Assembly (NCBI GenBank): GCA_016710065.1
Contig: JADJLP010000010.1
Coordinates: 248,001 to 312,000, forward strand
Length of the DNA: 64,000 bases
Origin: Candidatus Ideonella esbjergensis
GTDB taxonomy: Bacteria > Pseudomonadota > Gammaproteobacteria > Burkholderiales > Burkholderiaceae_C
Reading direction: 5' to 3'
The notes beneath the pieces are model-generated. The model searched no databases. It was not told where the DNA came from and saw only the letters and a list, made by a program, of their open reading frames with translations. A program made the translations under genes and the position numbers. Positions within the stretch are counted from its first letter, which is position 1, and the number at the start of each line of letters is the position of its first letter. Below are positions 36,355 to 45,234 of the stretch, piece after piece.

Positions 36355-38349
36355 TCAGCGAGCCAGGTCGTCGTAGAAGGCCTTGGAATTGAACTCGCGA
36401 CCCAGGAAGTTGCGCACCAGCACATCAGGAGCCTGCTGGCTGCCCTGGCTCATCACCACGCTGCGGTAGCGGGCTCCCGCCGCCGGGTCCAACCGGTCGG
36501 CCTCGAACGCCGTGCGCAGGTCCATGGCCACCACCAGGCTCCACAGATAGCCGTAGTACCCGGCACCGTAGTTCTGGGCCACATGGCTGAAGGCTGCCGG
36601 AAAGATGGTGCCCGGCACATAGCCCAGCGGCGTGGCGCCCTCCATGCGCTGCCACAGCGTGAGCGGGTCGTCCTTCTGGCCGCTGTACATGGTCAGGTCG
36701 AAGCTGGCATACAGATGCTGCCGCGCTGTCTGCACGCCCTTGGCGAAATCCCGCGCCTTGCGGGCCTGGGTCACCAGATCGTCAGGCACCGGCTTGCACT
36801 CGGGGCAGACCTGCTTGAACTGCGCCAGAACGCGGGGGTCCAGCACCCAGTCTTCCAGCATCTGCGAGGGCGCCTCGACAAAGTCGTGCTTCACGCTGGT
36901 GCCGGCATTGATGCTGTAGCGTGTGCTGGAGAGATTGGTGTGCAGCGCATGGCCAAACTCGTGCAGCAGGGTTTCCAGTTCCGAGAGCGTAAGGCCCTTG
37001 CGGTCGAAATTGACCACCAGCACGGCTTGCGGCAGGCGCTTGGACAGCGTGGCACCACCACGCAGCGGCCACACCGCCGCGTGGCCGTACTTGCCCTCGC
37101 GTGGGTACAGGTCGACGATCAGGCCGGCCAACGGCTTGCCAGTCTTGGCATCGCTCACCTCGTAGGCCTGGGCTTCGGCATGCCATGCACCAGCCTGCAC
37201 GCGGGTGTACTTGATGCCGAACATCTGCTCGGCCAGGCGCATGACGAACTGCAGGCTCTGCTGCGGCGGGAAATAACTCCGGAAGGCCTCCTCGTCCACG
37301 CTGTAGCGCTCGCGCCGGATGCGCTCGGTGTAGAAGGCCACATCCCAGCGGTTGAGCGTCGTGGACTCCAGCGGCTGGCTCAGGTGCATGGCCTTGGCAG
37401 CGCGGAACTCGTCCAGGTCGCGCTTCTCTCGCTCGGTGACGGCCGCCTTCACGTCGCCCAGGAAGCGCTGCACCTTGTCGACGCTCCGGGCCATGCGCCG
37501 GCGCAGCACGAAATCGGCGTAAGACTTGTGGCCGAACAGGCCGGCGTACTCGTTGCGCAACTGCACGATCTCGGCCAGCACCTTCAGATTGGCCTCGCCG
37601 CCCTCGTTGTTCTTTGCGCGCCACATGCGCTCACGCGCGGCACCGCTCAGGGCCTGTTCCATCACCGGCACATAACTGGGGTAATCCAGTTTCAGCCGCA
37701 CCTTGCCTTGCGCCGTACGCGGGGCCTGCTTCCAGACCCCTTCGGGCACGCCGGCCATTTCCGCCTCGGTGAACTCGACCCAGGTGCGGTCCACATCGTC
37801 ACGCACGTTCTTGCCGAACTGCTGGCCCAGCAGGTTGATGCGATCCTGCAGTTGCTTGGCCTTGGCGCGCTCAGTGGGCGGCAAGCCCACGCCGGAATCC
37901 TCGAACGCATCCACCAGATCTTGCAGGGCCTGTCTGTCGATGGCGTCGGTCGCCTTCGCCTGTTTGGCGGCCTTGTAGAGCGCCTCGCTCTGGAACAGGC
38001 TGGAGTTGAACTGCTGCCAGCGCTGCTCGCAGGCCTCGGACGCGTCTCGAACCGCCTTGTCGGGATGCACGTTGGACACAAAGACCAAGGGCCCGCTGGT
38101 GTCGTCCATCCAACCGTAGAAGCGGTCGGCACTGGCCAGCCAGCGTGCGTCCGGCTTGTGGCGCTCCATCTGTCGCTGGCGCGCCTTGGCCTGGGTCAGG
38201 CCGGCCTGACACCGCTGGGTCAGATCGGCAGCGCCCTTGAACACTGGAAACGCTGGCCCCGGAAACGTCGGCGTCGGGGCCGCCACCGCAGCCACTGCGC
38301 TGGCCAGCATGGCCGCCACAGATGCAAAACGTTGAACAAAATGTTTCAT
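36355..38349 (-). CDS. Exported M3 family metallopeptidase (oligopeptidase-like)
   Basis: 664 residues from the ATG at 38349, preceded by AAGGAG. Unlike cytoplasmic oligopeptidase A or dipeptidyl carboxypeptidase, it starts with a signal peptide (cleavage near residue 23), so it should act in the periplasm on short peptides. The zinc site is L-L-H-E-F-G-H-A-L-H (near residue 465) with the third ligand Glu in F-V-E-A-P-S-Q. The N-terminal part is long-helical, as in thimet oligopeptidase. It stands alone, divergent from an NlpC/P60 gene. Confidence 0.93.
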   Translation of the reverse strand: MKHFVQRFASVAAMLASAVAAVAAPTPTFPGPAFPVFKGAADLTQRCQAGLTQAKARQRQMERHKPDARWLASADRFYGWMDDTSGPLVFVSNVHPDKAVRDASEACEQRWQQFNSSLFQSEALYKAAKQAKATDAIDRQALQDLVDAFEDSGVGLPPTERAKAKQLQDRINLLGQQFGKNVRDDVDRTWVEFTEAEMAGVPEGVWKQAPRTAQGKVRLKLDYPSYVPVMEQALSGAARERMWRAKNNEGGEANLKVLAEIVQLRNEYAGLFGHKSYADFVLRRRMARSVDKVQRFLGDVKAAVTEREKRDLDEFRAAKAMHLSQPLESTTLNRWDVAFYTERIRRERYSVDEEAFRSYFPPQQSLQFVMRLAEQMFGIKYTRVQAGAWHAEAQAYEVSDAKTGKPLAGLIVDLYPREGKYGHAAVWPLRGGATLSKRLPQAVLVVNFDRKGLTLSELETLLHEFGHALHTNLSSTRYSINAGTSVKHDFVEAPSQMLEDWVLDPRVLAQFKQVCPECKPVPDDLVTQARKARDFAKGVQTARQHLYASFDLTMYSGQKDDPLTLWQRMEGATPLGYVPGTIFPAAFSHVAQNYGAGYYGYLWSLVVAMDLRTAFEADRLDPAAGARYRSVVMSQGSQQAPDVLVRNFLGREFNSKAFYDDLAR

Positions 38350-38587
38350 GCCGCTCCTTATTGCACAGACAAGACTCCGGGTCGTTTGGCACGGAGCCAG
38401 TTCTTTCGGTCTCGGATTCTTGTGGAACGCCAGGCCGCAAAGCGCGTCGGATTGTGGCGGCAAGCCTGATGGTTGGCCGCACAGGGGTTGTTTCCGATGC
38501 CCGCAATAACCCTTGAGGGTTCCGCCGGATCACACCTCTGAGCCCCTACAAGTTGATCCAAGTTATTGAAATTGCTGGGATTTTGCC

Positions 38588-38616
38588 TTGACAGCAAGGT
38601 ACTCCCCCCCTATTCT
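38588..38616 (+). promoter_or_regulatory. Sigma-70 promoter of the NlpC/P60 gene
   Basis: A perfect TTGACA (38588-38593), 17 bases of spacing and TATTCT (38611-38616). The start of transcription would be near 38623, placing about 25 bases of leader before the ATG at 38648; a GTG at 38624 would be essentially leaderless. Confidence 0.75.
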
Positions 38617-38647
38617 GCGCCGCGTGAACTTCTTGCCTTTCTACCGG

Positions 38648-39277
38648 ATGAATGCCGGGCTGCACAGGCGTCACTGGCTGCTGGGCCTGTGCGTTGCGGC
38701 GGGCTGTGCAACCATCAGCACCAGCGCCCTGGCCGCCCCCGAGCTCGCGCCCACAGGGTCAGACCCAATCATGCGGTTGCTGGAAGAGCACAACCTCGTG
38801 GGCACCCATTCTCCGACCGGGCCGGAACGGGGTGAAGCCAGCCTGCTCACCCAGGTGCGCGACACCACCTCTGACTTGGTCATGACCGCCATGAACTTCA
38901 TTGGGGTGCGCTACCGTATGGGCGGCACCTCGGCCGAAACCGGCTTCGACTGCTCGGGCTTCACTCGCCACATCTTCGAAAACAGCATCGGCCTGGTACT
39001 GCCACGGCGCGCCGCCGAACAGGCCAGTGCGCCCGGCTTGCTCAGCATCAGCAAGGACGAGCTCAAGCCCGGTGACCTGGTTTTCTTCAACACCTTGCGG
39101 CGAACCTTCTCGCACGTGGGCATCTATGTGGGCGATGGCAAGTTCATCCACGCGCCCCGCGCCGGCGGGAAGGTGCGGGTGGAAGACATGCGCATCGCCT
39201 ACTGGACCCAGCGCTTCAACGGTGCCCGCCGTGCGCCCGAAGCGCCCGAAGCCAGTGTCGTGCGCACCAGCCCCTGA
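38648..39277 (+). CDS. C40 family (NlpC/P60) peptidoglycan endopeptidase
   Basis: 209 residues from the ATG at 38648; the promoter position rules out starts further upstream than 38624. A signal peptide (cleavage near residue 30, A-L-A) may be preceded by a Cys-containing segment. The catalytic domain shows the Cys in G-F-D-C-S-G-F (near residue 100), the His in S-H-V-G-I-Y-V-G, and H-A-P near the end. Such enzymes cut the stem peptide between D-glutamate and the diamino acid. No lysin or SH3 module is attached. Confidence 0.93.
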   Translation: MNAGLHRRHWLLGLCVAAGCATISTSALAAPELAPTGSDPIMRLLEEHNLVGTHSPTGPERGEASLLTQVRDTTSDLVMTAMNFIGVRYRMGGTSAETGFDCSGFTRHIFENSIGLVLPRRAAEQASAPGLLSISKDELKPGDLVFFNTLRRTFSHVGIYVGDGKFIHAPRAGGKVRVEDMRIAYWTQRFNGARRAPEAPEASVVRTSP

Positions 39278-39340
39278 TACCCACGCGCTCACATGGGCCT
39301 GTGCAACTGGCCCGGCTGCAATGACCGGCACAATCGAGGC

Positions 39341-40465
39341 ATGGGTGAACAAATCATCGCGCTGACCGACCTGCGCAACACGTCCGACATTCCGGCCATT
39401 CCAACGCACAGGCCCGCGCCTTCCGGCCTGTTGGCGGATGCCCTGGGCCGGCCCCTGCGTGATCTGCGCATCTCGGTCACCGACCGCTGCAACTTCCGCT
39501 GCAGCTACTGCATGCCCAAGGAGGTGTTCGACAAGAACTACCGCTTCCTGCCACACAGTTCGCTGTTGAGTTTTGAAGAAATCACCCGTGTGGCGCGCCT
39601 CTTTGTGCAGCATGGCGTGACGAAGATTCGCCTTACCGGGGGAGAGCCCTTGCTGCGCAAGAACATCGAGGTGTTGATCGCCATGCTCGCCGGGCTGCGC
39701 ACCCACGATGGCCAACCCCTGGACATCACGCTCACCACCAACGGCTCGGTGCTGGCCCGCAAGGCGGCCGAGTTGCGTGCCGCAGGGCTCAAGCGCATCA
39801 CGATCAGTCTGGATGCCCTGGACGACGCGGTCTTCCAGCGCATGAACGACGTGGGGTTCCCCGTGGCCGATGTGTTGGCGGGCATAGACGCCGCGCTGGC
39901 CGCCGGCCTGGGCCCGGTGAAGGTCAACATGGTGGTGCAACGCGGCACCAATGACCACGAAGTCGTGGCCATGGCCGGCCATTTCCGAGACCACTATGGC
40001 GAAGCGGTCAACCTGCGCTTCATCGAGTACATGGATGTGGGGGCCACCAACGGCTGGCGCATGGACGATGTGCTGTCATCGGCCGAGGTGCGACGTCGCA
40101 TTGCTGAGGTCTGGCCGTTGGAGCCGGTCGATCCCAACGCGCCAGGTGAAACAGCCGAACGCTGGCGCTACCAGGATGGCCGGGGCGAGATCGGCTTCAT
40201 CTCCAGCGTCACCCAGGCCTTTTGCCACGAGTGCAACCGAGCACGGCTCTCCACCGAGGGCAAGCTGTTCACCTGTCTGTTTGCATCACGCGGACACGAC
40301 CTGCGCCCCTTGCTGCGAGGAGGAACCAGCGACGCGGACCTGGCCGCCGCCATCGCCGGCGTCTGGTCGGTGCGCAAGGATCGCTATTCAGAACTGCGCA
40401 GCGCCGGCATGCCAGCCACCGAGCCTGGCGAGCGACGGGTGGAGATGCACTACATCGGCGGCTGA
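39341..40465 (+). CDS. moaA: GTP 3',8-cyclase MoaA (radical SAM)
   Basis: 374 residues from the ATG at 39341. Carries out the first step of molybdenum cofactor synthesis. The SAM-binding 4Fe-4S motif is C-N-F-R-C-S-Y-C (near residues 50-57) and the C-terminal cluster motif is F-C-H-E-C-N-R-A-R with a further Cys in L-F-T-C-L. The protein ends in Gly-Gly as expected. It is apart from the moeA-moaD-moaE genes on the other strand, so the pathway is split over two loci. Confidence 0.96.
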   Translation: MGEQIIALTDLRNTSDIPAIPTHRPAPSGLLADALGRPLRDLRISVTDRCNFRCSYCMPKEVFDKNYRFLPHSSLLSFEEITRVARLFVQHGVTKIRLTGGEPLLRKNIEVLIAMLAGLRTHDGQPLDITLTTNGSVLARKAAELRAAGLKRITISLDALDDAVFQRMNDVGFPVADVLAGIDAALAAGLGPVKVNMVVQRGTNDHEVVAMAGHFRDHYGEAVNLRFIEYMDVGATNGWRMDDVLSSAEVRRRIAEVWPLEPVDPNAPGETAERWRYQDGRGEIGFISSVTQAFCHECNRARLSTEGKLFTCLFASRGHDLRPLLRGGTSDADLAAAIAGVWSVRKDRYSELRSAGMPATEPGERRVEMHYIGG

Positions 40466-40476
40466 GACGCAGCGTC

Positions 40477-40920
40477 TCAGCGCGCGGCAAGCGCCTTTTC
40501 CACACCCTTGTTGGCCAGCGCGTCGGCACGCTCGTTGCCGGGGTCGCCCGCATGGCCCTTGACCCAGTGCCAGGCCACGTCGTGTTGCTGCACCAGGCCA
40601 TCGAGCCTCTGCCAAAGTTCCACGTTCTTCACCGGTTTGCCATCGGCCGTGCGCCAACCCCGGCGCTTCCAGTTGTGGATCCAGGTGGTGATGCCGTTGC
40701 GCACGTATTCGCTGTCGGTGTAGACAGCCACCTTGCAACGCCGAGTAAGCGTGGTCAGCGACTCGATGACGGCCGTGAGTTCCATGCGGTTGTTGGTGGT
40801 CTGCAGCGCTCCGCCACACAGCTCTTTTTCATGCCCACCGGCGCTCAACCAAGCGCCCCACCCGCCCGGGCCCGGGTTGCCCTTGCAGGCACCATCGGTG
40901 TAGATCGTTACGTCAGTCAT
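40477..40920 (-). CDS. rnhA: Ribonuclease HI
   Basis: 147 residues. Cuts the RNA of RNA-DNA hybrids. Acidic catalytic residues are visible in I-Y-T-D-G-A-C-K-G-N-P-G, N-R-M-E-L-T-A and Y-T-D-S-E-Y-V, and in G-N-E-R-A-D near the end with K-G-H-A-G before it. Next to a SAM methyltransferase gene in the same direction, as in the mltD-gloB-methyltransferase-rnhA neighbourhood found in proteobacteria. Confidence 0.97.
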   Translation of the reverse strand: MTDVTIYTDGACKGNPGPGGWGAWLSAGGHEKELCGGALQTTNNRMELTAVIESLTTLTRRCKVAVYTDSEYVRNGITTWIHNWKRRGWRTADGKPVKNVELWQRLDGLVQQHDVAWHWVKGHAGDPGNERADALANKGVEKALAAR

Positions 40921-40949
40921 GCGCGCATTGTCGTCGTTGCCCGCATGCC

Positions 40950-41777
40950 TCAGGCCAGGTCGTCACGGTTCGCCACGGTGCTTGGGAAGGCCCGCGAAAC
41001 ACGCGCGGGTTGCGGCGCAAGCCCCACCAGCCGCATGCCGCGCACGCGCTTGACCGCCTGCACGAAGTACACCGAGCCCAGCACCGGCCACCATCGTTCT
41101 CCTACCGCCTCCATCCACTCGGTGCGCAGCAGCCAGCGCTCTGAACGAAACGGCGGGCGATAGCAGCCGAAGCGGGCAGACTCCACGTCCATGCTCAGCA
41201 GGCGCAGCCAGTCACGCAAGCGCCAGTAGCCAATGAATTCACCTGTGCGGGGCAAGTACAAGGGCTCCCGTTGGGCCAAGCCCAAGCCTCGCCGCAATCG
41301 GCCGGCCTTCTGGCGCAGGGCCCAGAAACTGGCAGGGTTGAGCCCCACCAACACCAACCGGCCTTCGGGCCGCAACACGCGCGTGACCTCGGCCAAGGCT
41401 TGGTGGGCATCGCGGGCCAGCTCCAGTGTGTGCGGCATCACCACCAGATCCAGCGATTGGTCAGCAAACGGCAGCGCCTCGGGCAAGCAGTGCAAATTGA
41501 CGGTTATCTCGCCGGGCAGGGTGCTGGCCAGTTCATCGTCAGGCGGTGGCATGGGGATCAGTGGCGGTATCGCCAACCCCTCGTTGGCCAACCAGCGGTG
41601 GGGCATGCGGTTGGTGCGCAGCGCGTCCATTTCGGGCATTCCCAGTTGCAGTGCGTGAAAGCCAAAAAGGTCGGCCACCGCTCGGTCCAGGCAGGCCTGT
41701 TCCCAACTCAGCAGACAGCGCCCAGGCGGAGTCTGCAGCCAGTCGCCCAACTCTATAATTGATGCTTCACGCGTCAT
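40950..41777 (-). CDS. Class I SAM-dependent methyltransferase (YafS-like)
   Basis: 275 residues. The methyltransferase core has L-P-F-A-D-Q-S-L-D-L-V-V-M-P-H-T-L-E (near residue 105-122) and V-L-R-P-E-G-R-L-V-L-V-G-L-N-P, typical of the Rossmann strands of family 11/25 enzymes. The N-terminal G-x-x-L-x-x-W-E-Q-x-x-x-D part matches proteins encoded beside gloB and rnhA in related bacteria. The substrate is unknown. Its ATG (41775-41777) overlaps the divergent gloB ATG (41776-41778), so each gene's promoter lies inside or close to the other gene. Confidence 0.85.
   Translation of the reverse strand: MTREASIIELGDWLQTPPGRCLLSWEQACLDRAVADLFGFHALQLGMPEMDALRTNRMPHRWLANEGLAIPPLIPMPPPDDELASTLPGEITVNLHCLPEALPFADQSLDLVVMPHTLELARDAHQALAEVTRVLRPEGRLVLVGLNPASFWALRQKAGRLRRGLGLAQREPLYLPRTGEFIGYWRLRDWLRLLSMDVESARFGCYRPPFRSERWLLRTEWMEAVGERWWPVLGSVYFVQAVKRVRGMRLVGLAPQPARVSRAFPSTVANRDDLA
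41754..41759 (+). promoter_or_regulatory. Candidate -10 box (TATAAT) for gloB
   Basis: TATAAT lies 16 bases before the gloB ATG, inside the first codons of the divergent methyltransferase gene. If used, transcription would start only about nine bases before the start codon, giving an almost leaderless gloB message. A -35 box is not obvious. Confidence 0.45.
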
Positions 41778-42549
41778 GAAACTGGTCGCACTGCCTGCCT
41801 TCGCCGATAACTACATTTGGATGCTGCACGATGGGCCGGAGGCCCTGGTGGTTGATCCGGGCGAAGCGACGCCCGTGCTCGGCGCATTGCAGTCCCGGCA
41901 TCTGACGCTCAGCCGCATTCTAGTAACGCATCATCACATGGACCATGTGGGTGGCTTGGCCGATTTGCGTTCGGTGTTGCGCGGTGAAGTGCAAGGCCCG
42001 GCGACCGAATCCATCCCTTCGCCGTTCCTGCCCATGCGGGCTGGCGATCGCACCACTTGGCGCTCGGCCCGCATCAGCGTGCTCGATGTACCTGGCCACA
42101 CTGCGGGCCACGTGGCCTATGTGGTCAGCGCGGGTGACGCCTCTGCAAACATGCTCTTTTGTGGCGATACCTTGTTTTCAGGTGGCTGCGGTCGGCTCTT
42201 TGAGGGCACAGCCGAGCAGATGCACCACTCGCTGCAAAGCCTGGCCGTGCTGCCGGGCGACACCCTGGTGTGCTGCGCCCACGAATACACCCTGGCCAAC
42301 CTGCGTTTTGCCCTGGCTGTGGAACCCGACAATGCCGAACTGATCCACTACCAAGCCCGCTGCGCCCAACGCCGCGCTGCGGGGCTTGCCACTCTGCCCT
42401 CCACCGTGGAACAAGAGCGCCGGATCAACCCCTTTTTACGATGCGATCAGCCCGCCGTGATTGCCGCCGCGCAGCAGCGCGGTGCCACAGGCTCGGACCC
42501 CGTCCAGGTCTTTGCCGCCCTGCGTCAATGGAAGAACACATTTCAATGA
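41776..42549 (+). CDS. gloB: Hydroxyacylglutathione hydrolase (glyoxalase II)
   Basis: 257 residues, standard for the family. Splits S-lactoylglutathione formed in methylglyoxal detoxification. The metallo-beta-lactamase motif is T-H-H-H-M-D-H-V-G-G (near residue 56), with further metal ligands in D-V-P-G-H-T-A-G-H and F-C-G-D-T-L-F-S-G-G-C-G-R. C-terminal part has C-C-A-H-E-Y-T and the N-P-F-L-R end. It overlaps the mltD start (ATGA). Confidence 0.97.
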   Translation: MKLVALPAFADNYIWMLHDGPEALVVDPGEATPVLGALQSRHLTLSRILVTHHHMDHVGGLADLRSVLRGEVQGPATESIPSPFLPMRAGDRTTWRSARISVLDVPGHTAGHVAYVVSAGDASANMLFCGDTLFSGGCGRLFEGTAEQMHHSLQSLAVLPGDTLVCCAHEYTLANLRFALAVEPDNAELIHYQARCAQRRAAGLATLPSTVEQERRINPFLRCDQPAVIAAAQQRGATGSDPVQVFAALRQWKNTFQ

Positions 42550-44213
42550 AATTTGCCTACCCTCGCCCGATGCGGCTGCCCCTGGCCGTGGTTTGCATGG
42601 CCATGCTGGGTGCCTGTGCCGTGCAACCCGTCCAGACCGCCGGCCCTGCGATCTCGGTGCAGGTGGCGCCTGCGCCAGAGCCTGCAACCACCTTGCCAGG
42701 TTCGGGCACGCAGCTCGACGCGACCAGTGGCACCGCTGGCGTTGCCGCAACGCCTGCGGTGCCCGCCGCAGAGGCCCAAATGGAGTCCGGCGAGGACGTG
42801 GCTGGCACGCCCATCGACCCGCTGCAGCCCGAGCGGCCCGTGGACCTGTACAACGACGCCGCCGCCACCGACCTCTGGGCGCGCGTGCGCCGCGGCTTTG
42901 CCATCCCCGACCTGAACGACGATTTCGTGCGCAGCCGCGAGCAGTTCTACGCCAGCAAGCCCGACTACATGAACCGCATGACCGAGCGCGGCGGCCGCTA
43001 CCTGTTCCACATCGTCGAGGAAGTGGAAAAGCGTGGCATGCCCACTGAACTGGCCCTGCTGCCCTTCATCGAGAGCGCCTTCAACCCGCAGGCCATGTCG
43101 TCGGCGCGGGCTTCGGGCATGTGGCAGTTCATTCCTGGCACAGGCCGTGACTACCGCCTGAAGCAGAACATCTTCCGCGATGATCGGCGCGACGTGCTGG
43201 CCTCCACCCGTGCCGCGCTTGATTACCTGGATCGCCTGTACACCCTGTTCGGTGACTGGCAGCTGGCGCTGGCCGCCTACAACTGGGGTGAGGGCAATGT
43301 GCAGCGCGCCATCGCCCGCAACCAGAAGGCCGGCCTGCCCACCGACTATTCCAGCCTGAGCATGCCCAACGAGACTCGGTACTACGTGCCCAAACTGCAG
43401 GCGGTGAAGAACATCGTGCTCCAGCCAGAAGTCTTCCAGCTCTCACTGCCGGCGCTCAAGAACCACCCCTACTTCCTGAGCGTGCCCATTGAGCGAGACA
43501 TCGACGTGGATCTGGCCGCGCGCCTGGCCGAGATCTCGCCCGACGAGTTCAAGCAGCTCAACCCGCAGATGAACAAGCCCGTCATCCTGGCCGCCGGCAC
43601 CGAGCAGGTGCTGCTGCCCTATGACAATGCCAACCGTTTCATCCACAACCTCAGGTCCCACAAGGGACAACTGGCCACTTGGACGGCCTGGCAAGCGCCC
43701 AAGACCGTGCGCCCCGCCGAGGCCGCCAGGCTGGTGGGCATGAGCGAAGCGCAGCTACGCGAGATCAACCGCATCCCGCCGCGCATGCTGGTGAAGGCCG
43801 GCTCCACCCTGCTGGTGCCGCGCTCGGCCAAGCGGGACACCGATGTCTCGCTGCATGTGGCCGACAACGCCAGCATCGCGCTGGCGCCCGACCTACCCCC
43901 CATGAAGAAGCTGATCCTTCGTGCCGGCAAGCGCGATACCGTGGCCTCGATCGCCAAGCGTTACCGCACCAGCCCGGCCATGGTGGCGCAATGGAACCAT
44001 GTGGCCTCCAGTGCCAGCTTCCGCCCGGGCAGCAGCATCACGGTGATGGTGCCCGGCAAGGCCGCCCGGCGCACGACCACGGCCCGTGCTGGCCGGGCTA
44101 GCAAGGCGGTGGCCGCAGCCCCGCGCGGTGGCAAGAAGGCCGTGGTCAAGGGGGCAGCACCACGCGCTCGTGTGGCCAAGGCGGCCTCAGCGCAGGGGCG
44201 CAAGCCCGGCTGA
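42546..44213 (+). CDS. mltD: Membrane-bound lytic murein transglycosylase D
   Basis: 555 residues from the ATG at 42546, which overlaps the gloB stop. Lipoprotein signal with lipobox M-L-G-A-C (Cys near residue 22). The soluble lytic transglycosylase domain (about 150-300) has the catalytic Glu in P-F-I-E-S-A-F-N-P, S-G-M-W-Q-F-I-P-G-T and A-Y-N-W-G-E-G-N. Downstream sequence contains one or two LysM-like segments (near 410-520, e.g. K-A-G-S-T-L-L-V-P) and ends in a basic Ala/Lys/Arg-rich tail of about 45 residues. Confidence 0.95.
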   Translation: MKFAYPRPMRLPLAVVCMAMLGACAVQPVQTAGPAISVQVAPAPEPATTLPGSGTQLDATSGTAGVAATPAVPAAEAQMESGEDVAGTPIDPLQPERPVDLYNDAAATDLWARVRRGFAIPDLNDDFVRSREQFYASKPDYMNRMTERGGRYLFHIVEEVEKRGMPTELALLPFIESAFNPQAMSSARASGMWQFIPGTGRDYRLKQNIFRDDRRDVLASTRAALDYLDRLYTLFGDWQLALAAYNWGEGNVQRAIARNQKAGLPTDYSSLSMPNETRYYVPKLQAVKNIVLQPEVFQLSLPALKNHPYFLSVPIERDIDVDLAARLAEISPDEFKQLNPQMNKPVILAAGTEQVLLPYDNANRFIHNLRSHKGQLATWTAWQAPKTVRPAEAARLVGMSEAQLREINRIPPRMLVKAGSTLLVPRSAKRDTDVSLHVADNASIALAPDLPPMKKLILRAGKRDTVASIAKRYRTSPAMVAQWNHVASSASFRPGSSITVMVPGKAARRTTTARAGRASKAVAAAPRGGKKAVVKGAAPRARVAKAASAQGRKPG

Positions 44214-44237
44214 TGCCGCACACGCGGCGCTGAAGCC

Positions 44238-44831
44238 TCAGCGCCGATCCACCAGCGCGTGCGCAATCGTCGAGAGATCGACGTATTCGAGTTCGCTTCC
44301 TGCCGGCACGCCGCGCGCCAGGCGGGTGACATGCAAGCCGCGCGCCCTCAGGCCCTCGGCCAACACATGCGAGGTGGCCTCGCCTTCGGCGGTGAAGCTG
44401 GTGGCGAGGATGACCTCTTCCACCCGCCCATCCACGGCCCGCTCCATCAGCGAGACGGCCCCCAGATCGTCAGGCCCCACCCCATCGAGCGGGCTGATGC
44501 GGCCCATCAGCACGTAGTACAGCCCGTGGTAGCTGCCTGTGCGCTCCAGCGCCGATTGGTCGGCCGGGGTCTCCACCACGCAGAGCTGGCGGTGATCACG
44601 CGCCTCGTCTGCGCAGATGCCGCAAACGGCCTGCTCGGTGAAGGTATGGCAACGTTGGCAATGGTGCATGGCATGCACCGCCGTATCGAGCGCCTGTGAC
44701 AGCTTCATCGCGCCAGCACGGTCATGCTGCAGCAGATGAAAAGCCATGCGCTGGGCCGACTTGACGCCCACGCCAGGCAGCAGGCGCAGAGCCTCCACCA
44801 GCGCATCCAGGGCAGTGGATTGTTGGGCCAC
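44238..44831 (-). CDS. recR: Recombination mediator protein RecR
   Basis: 197 residues. Works with RecF and RecO in loading RecA at gaps. Shows the helix-hairpin-helix L-P-G-V-G-V-K-S-A-Q-R, a four-Cys zinc finger (C-Q-R-C ... C-G-I-C) and a Toprim domain with V-E-T-P-A-D and G-x-x-S-P-L-D-G. Ten bases from the ybaB-type gene, in the common dnaX-ybaB-recR order. Confidence 0.97.
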   Translation of the reverse strand: MAQQSTALDALVEALRLLPGVGVKSAQRMAFHLLQHDRAGAMKLSQALDTAVHAMHHCQRCHTFTEQAVCGICADEARDHRQLCVVETPADQSALERTGSYHGLYYVLMGRISPLDGVGPDDLGAVSLMERAVDGRVEEVILATSFTAEGEATSHVLAEGLRARGLHVTRLARGVPAGSELEYVDLSTIAHALVDRR

Positions 44832-44841
44832 GCGGCGGCCG

Positions 44842-45168
44842 TCAGAACGGCATCTTCATGCCGGGAGGCAATGGCATGCCCGCCGTGATCTTGCCCATCT
44901 TTTCCTGGCTGGTCGCTTCGGCCCGGCGCACCGCGTCGTTGAAAGCAGCGGCCACCAGATCTTCCAGCATGTCCTTGTCGTCGGCCAGCAAGCTGGGGTC
45001 GATGGTGACGCGCTTGACGTCGTTCTTGCAGGTCATCACCACCTTCACCAGACCTGCGCCCGATTGGCCTTCCACCTCAATCCTGGCCAGTTCATCCTGG
45101 GCCTTCTTGAGGTTGTCCTGCATGGCCTGGGCTTGCTTCATCAAGCCGGCGAGTTGGCCTTTCATCAT
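44842..45168 (-). CDS. YbaB/EbfC family nucleoid-associated protein
   Basis: 108 residues. Typical start M-M-K-G-Q-L-A-G-L-M-K-Q-A-Q-A-M-Q, then G-A-G-L-V-K-V-V and V-K-R-V-T-I-D-P-S-L. The family forms DNA-binding dimers. It lies between dnaX and recR on the same strand, its standard position. Confidence 0.97.
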   Translation of the reverse strand: MMKGQLAGLMKQAQAMQDNLKKAQDELARIEVEGQSGAGLVKVVMTCKNDVKRVTIDPSLLADDKDMLEDLVAAAFNDAVRRAEATSQEKMGKITAGMPLPPGMKMPF

Positions 45169-45234
45169 GAGCGTGTTCCTTGGTGTGAGATGGGGTGGTG
45201 TGAAACGGTGCAGGCGGGCGACGTGACCCAGGCC

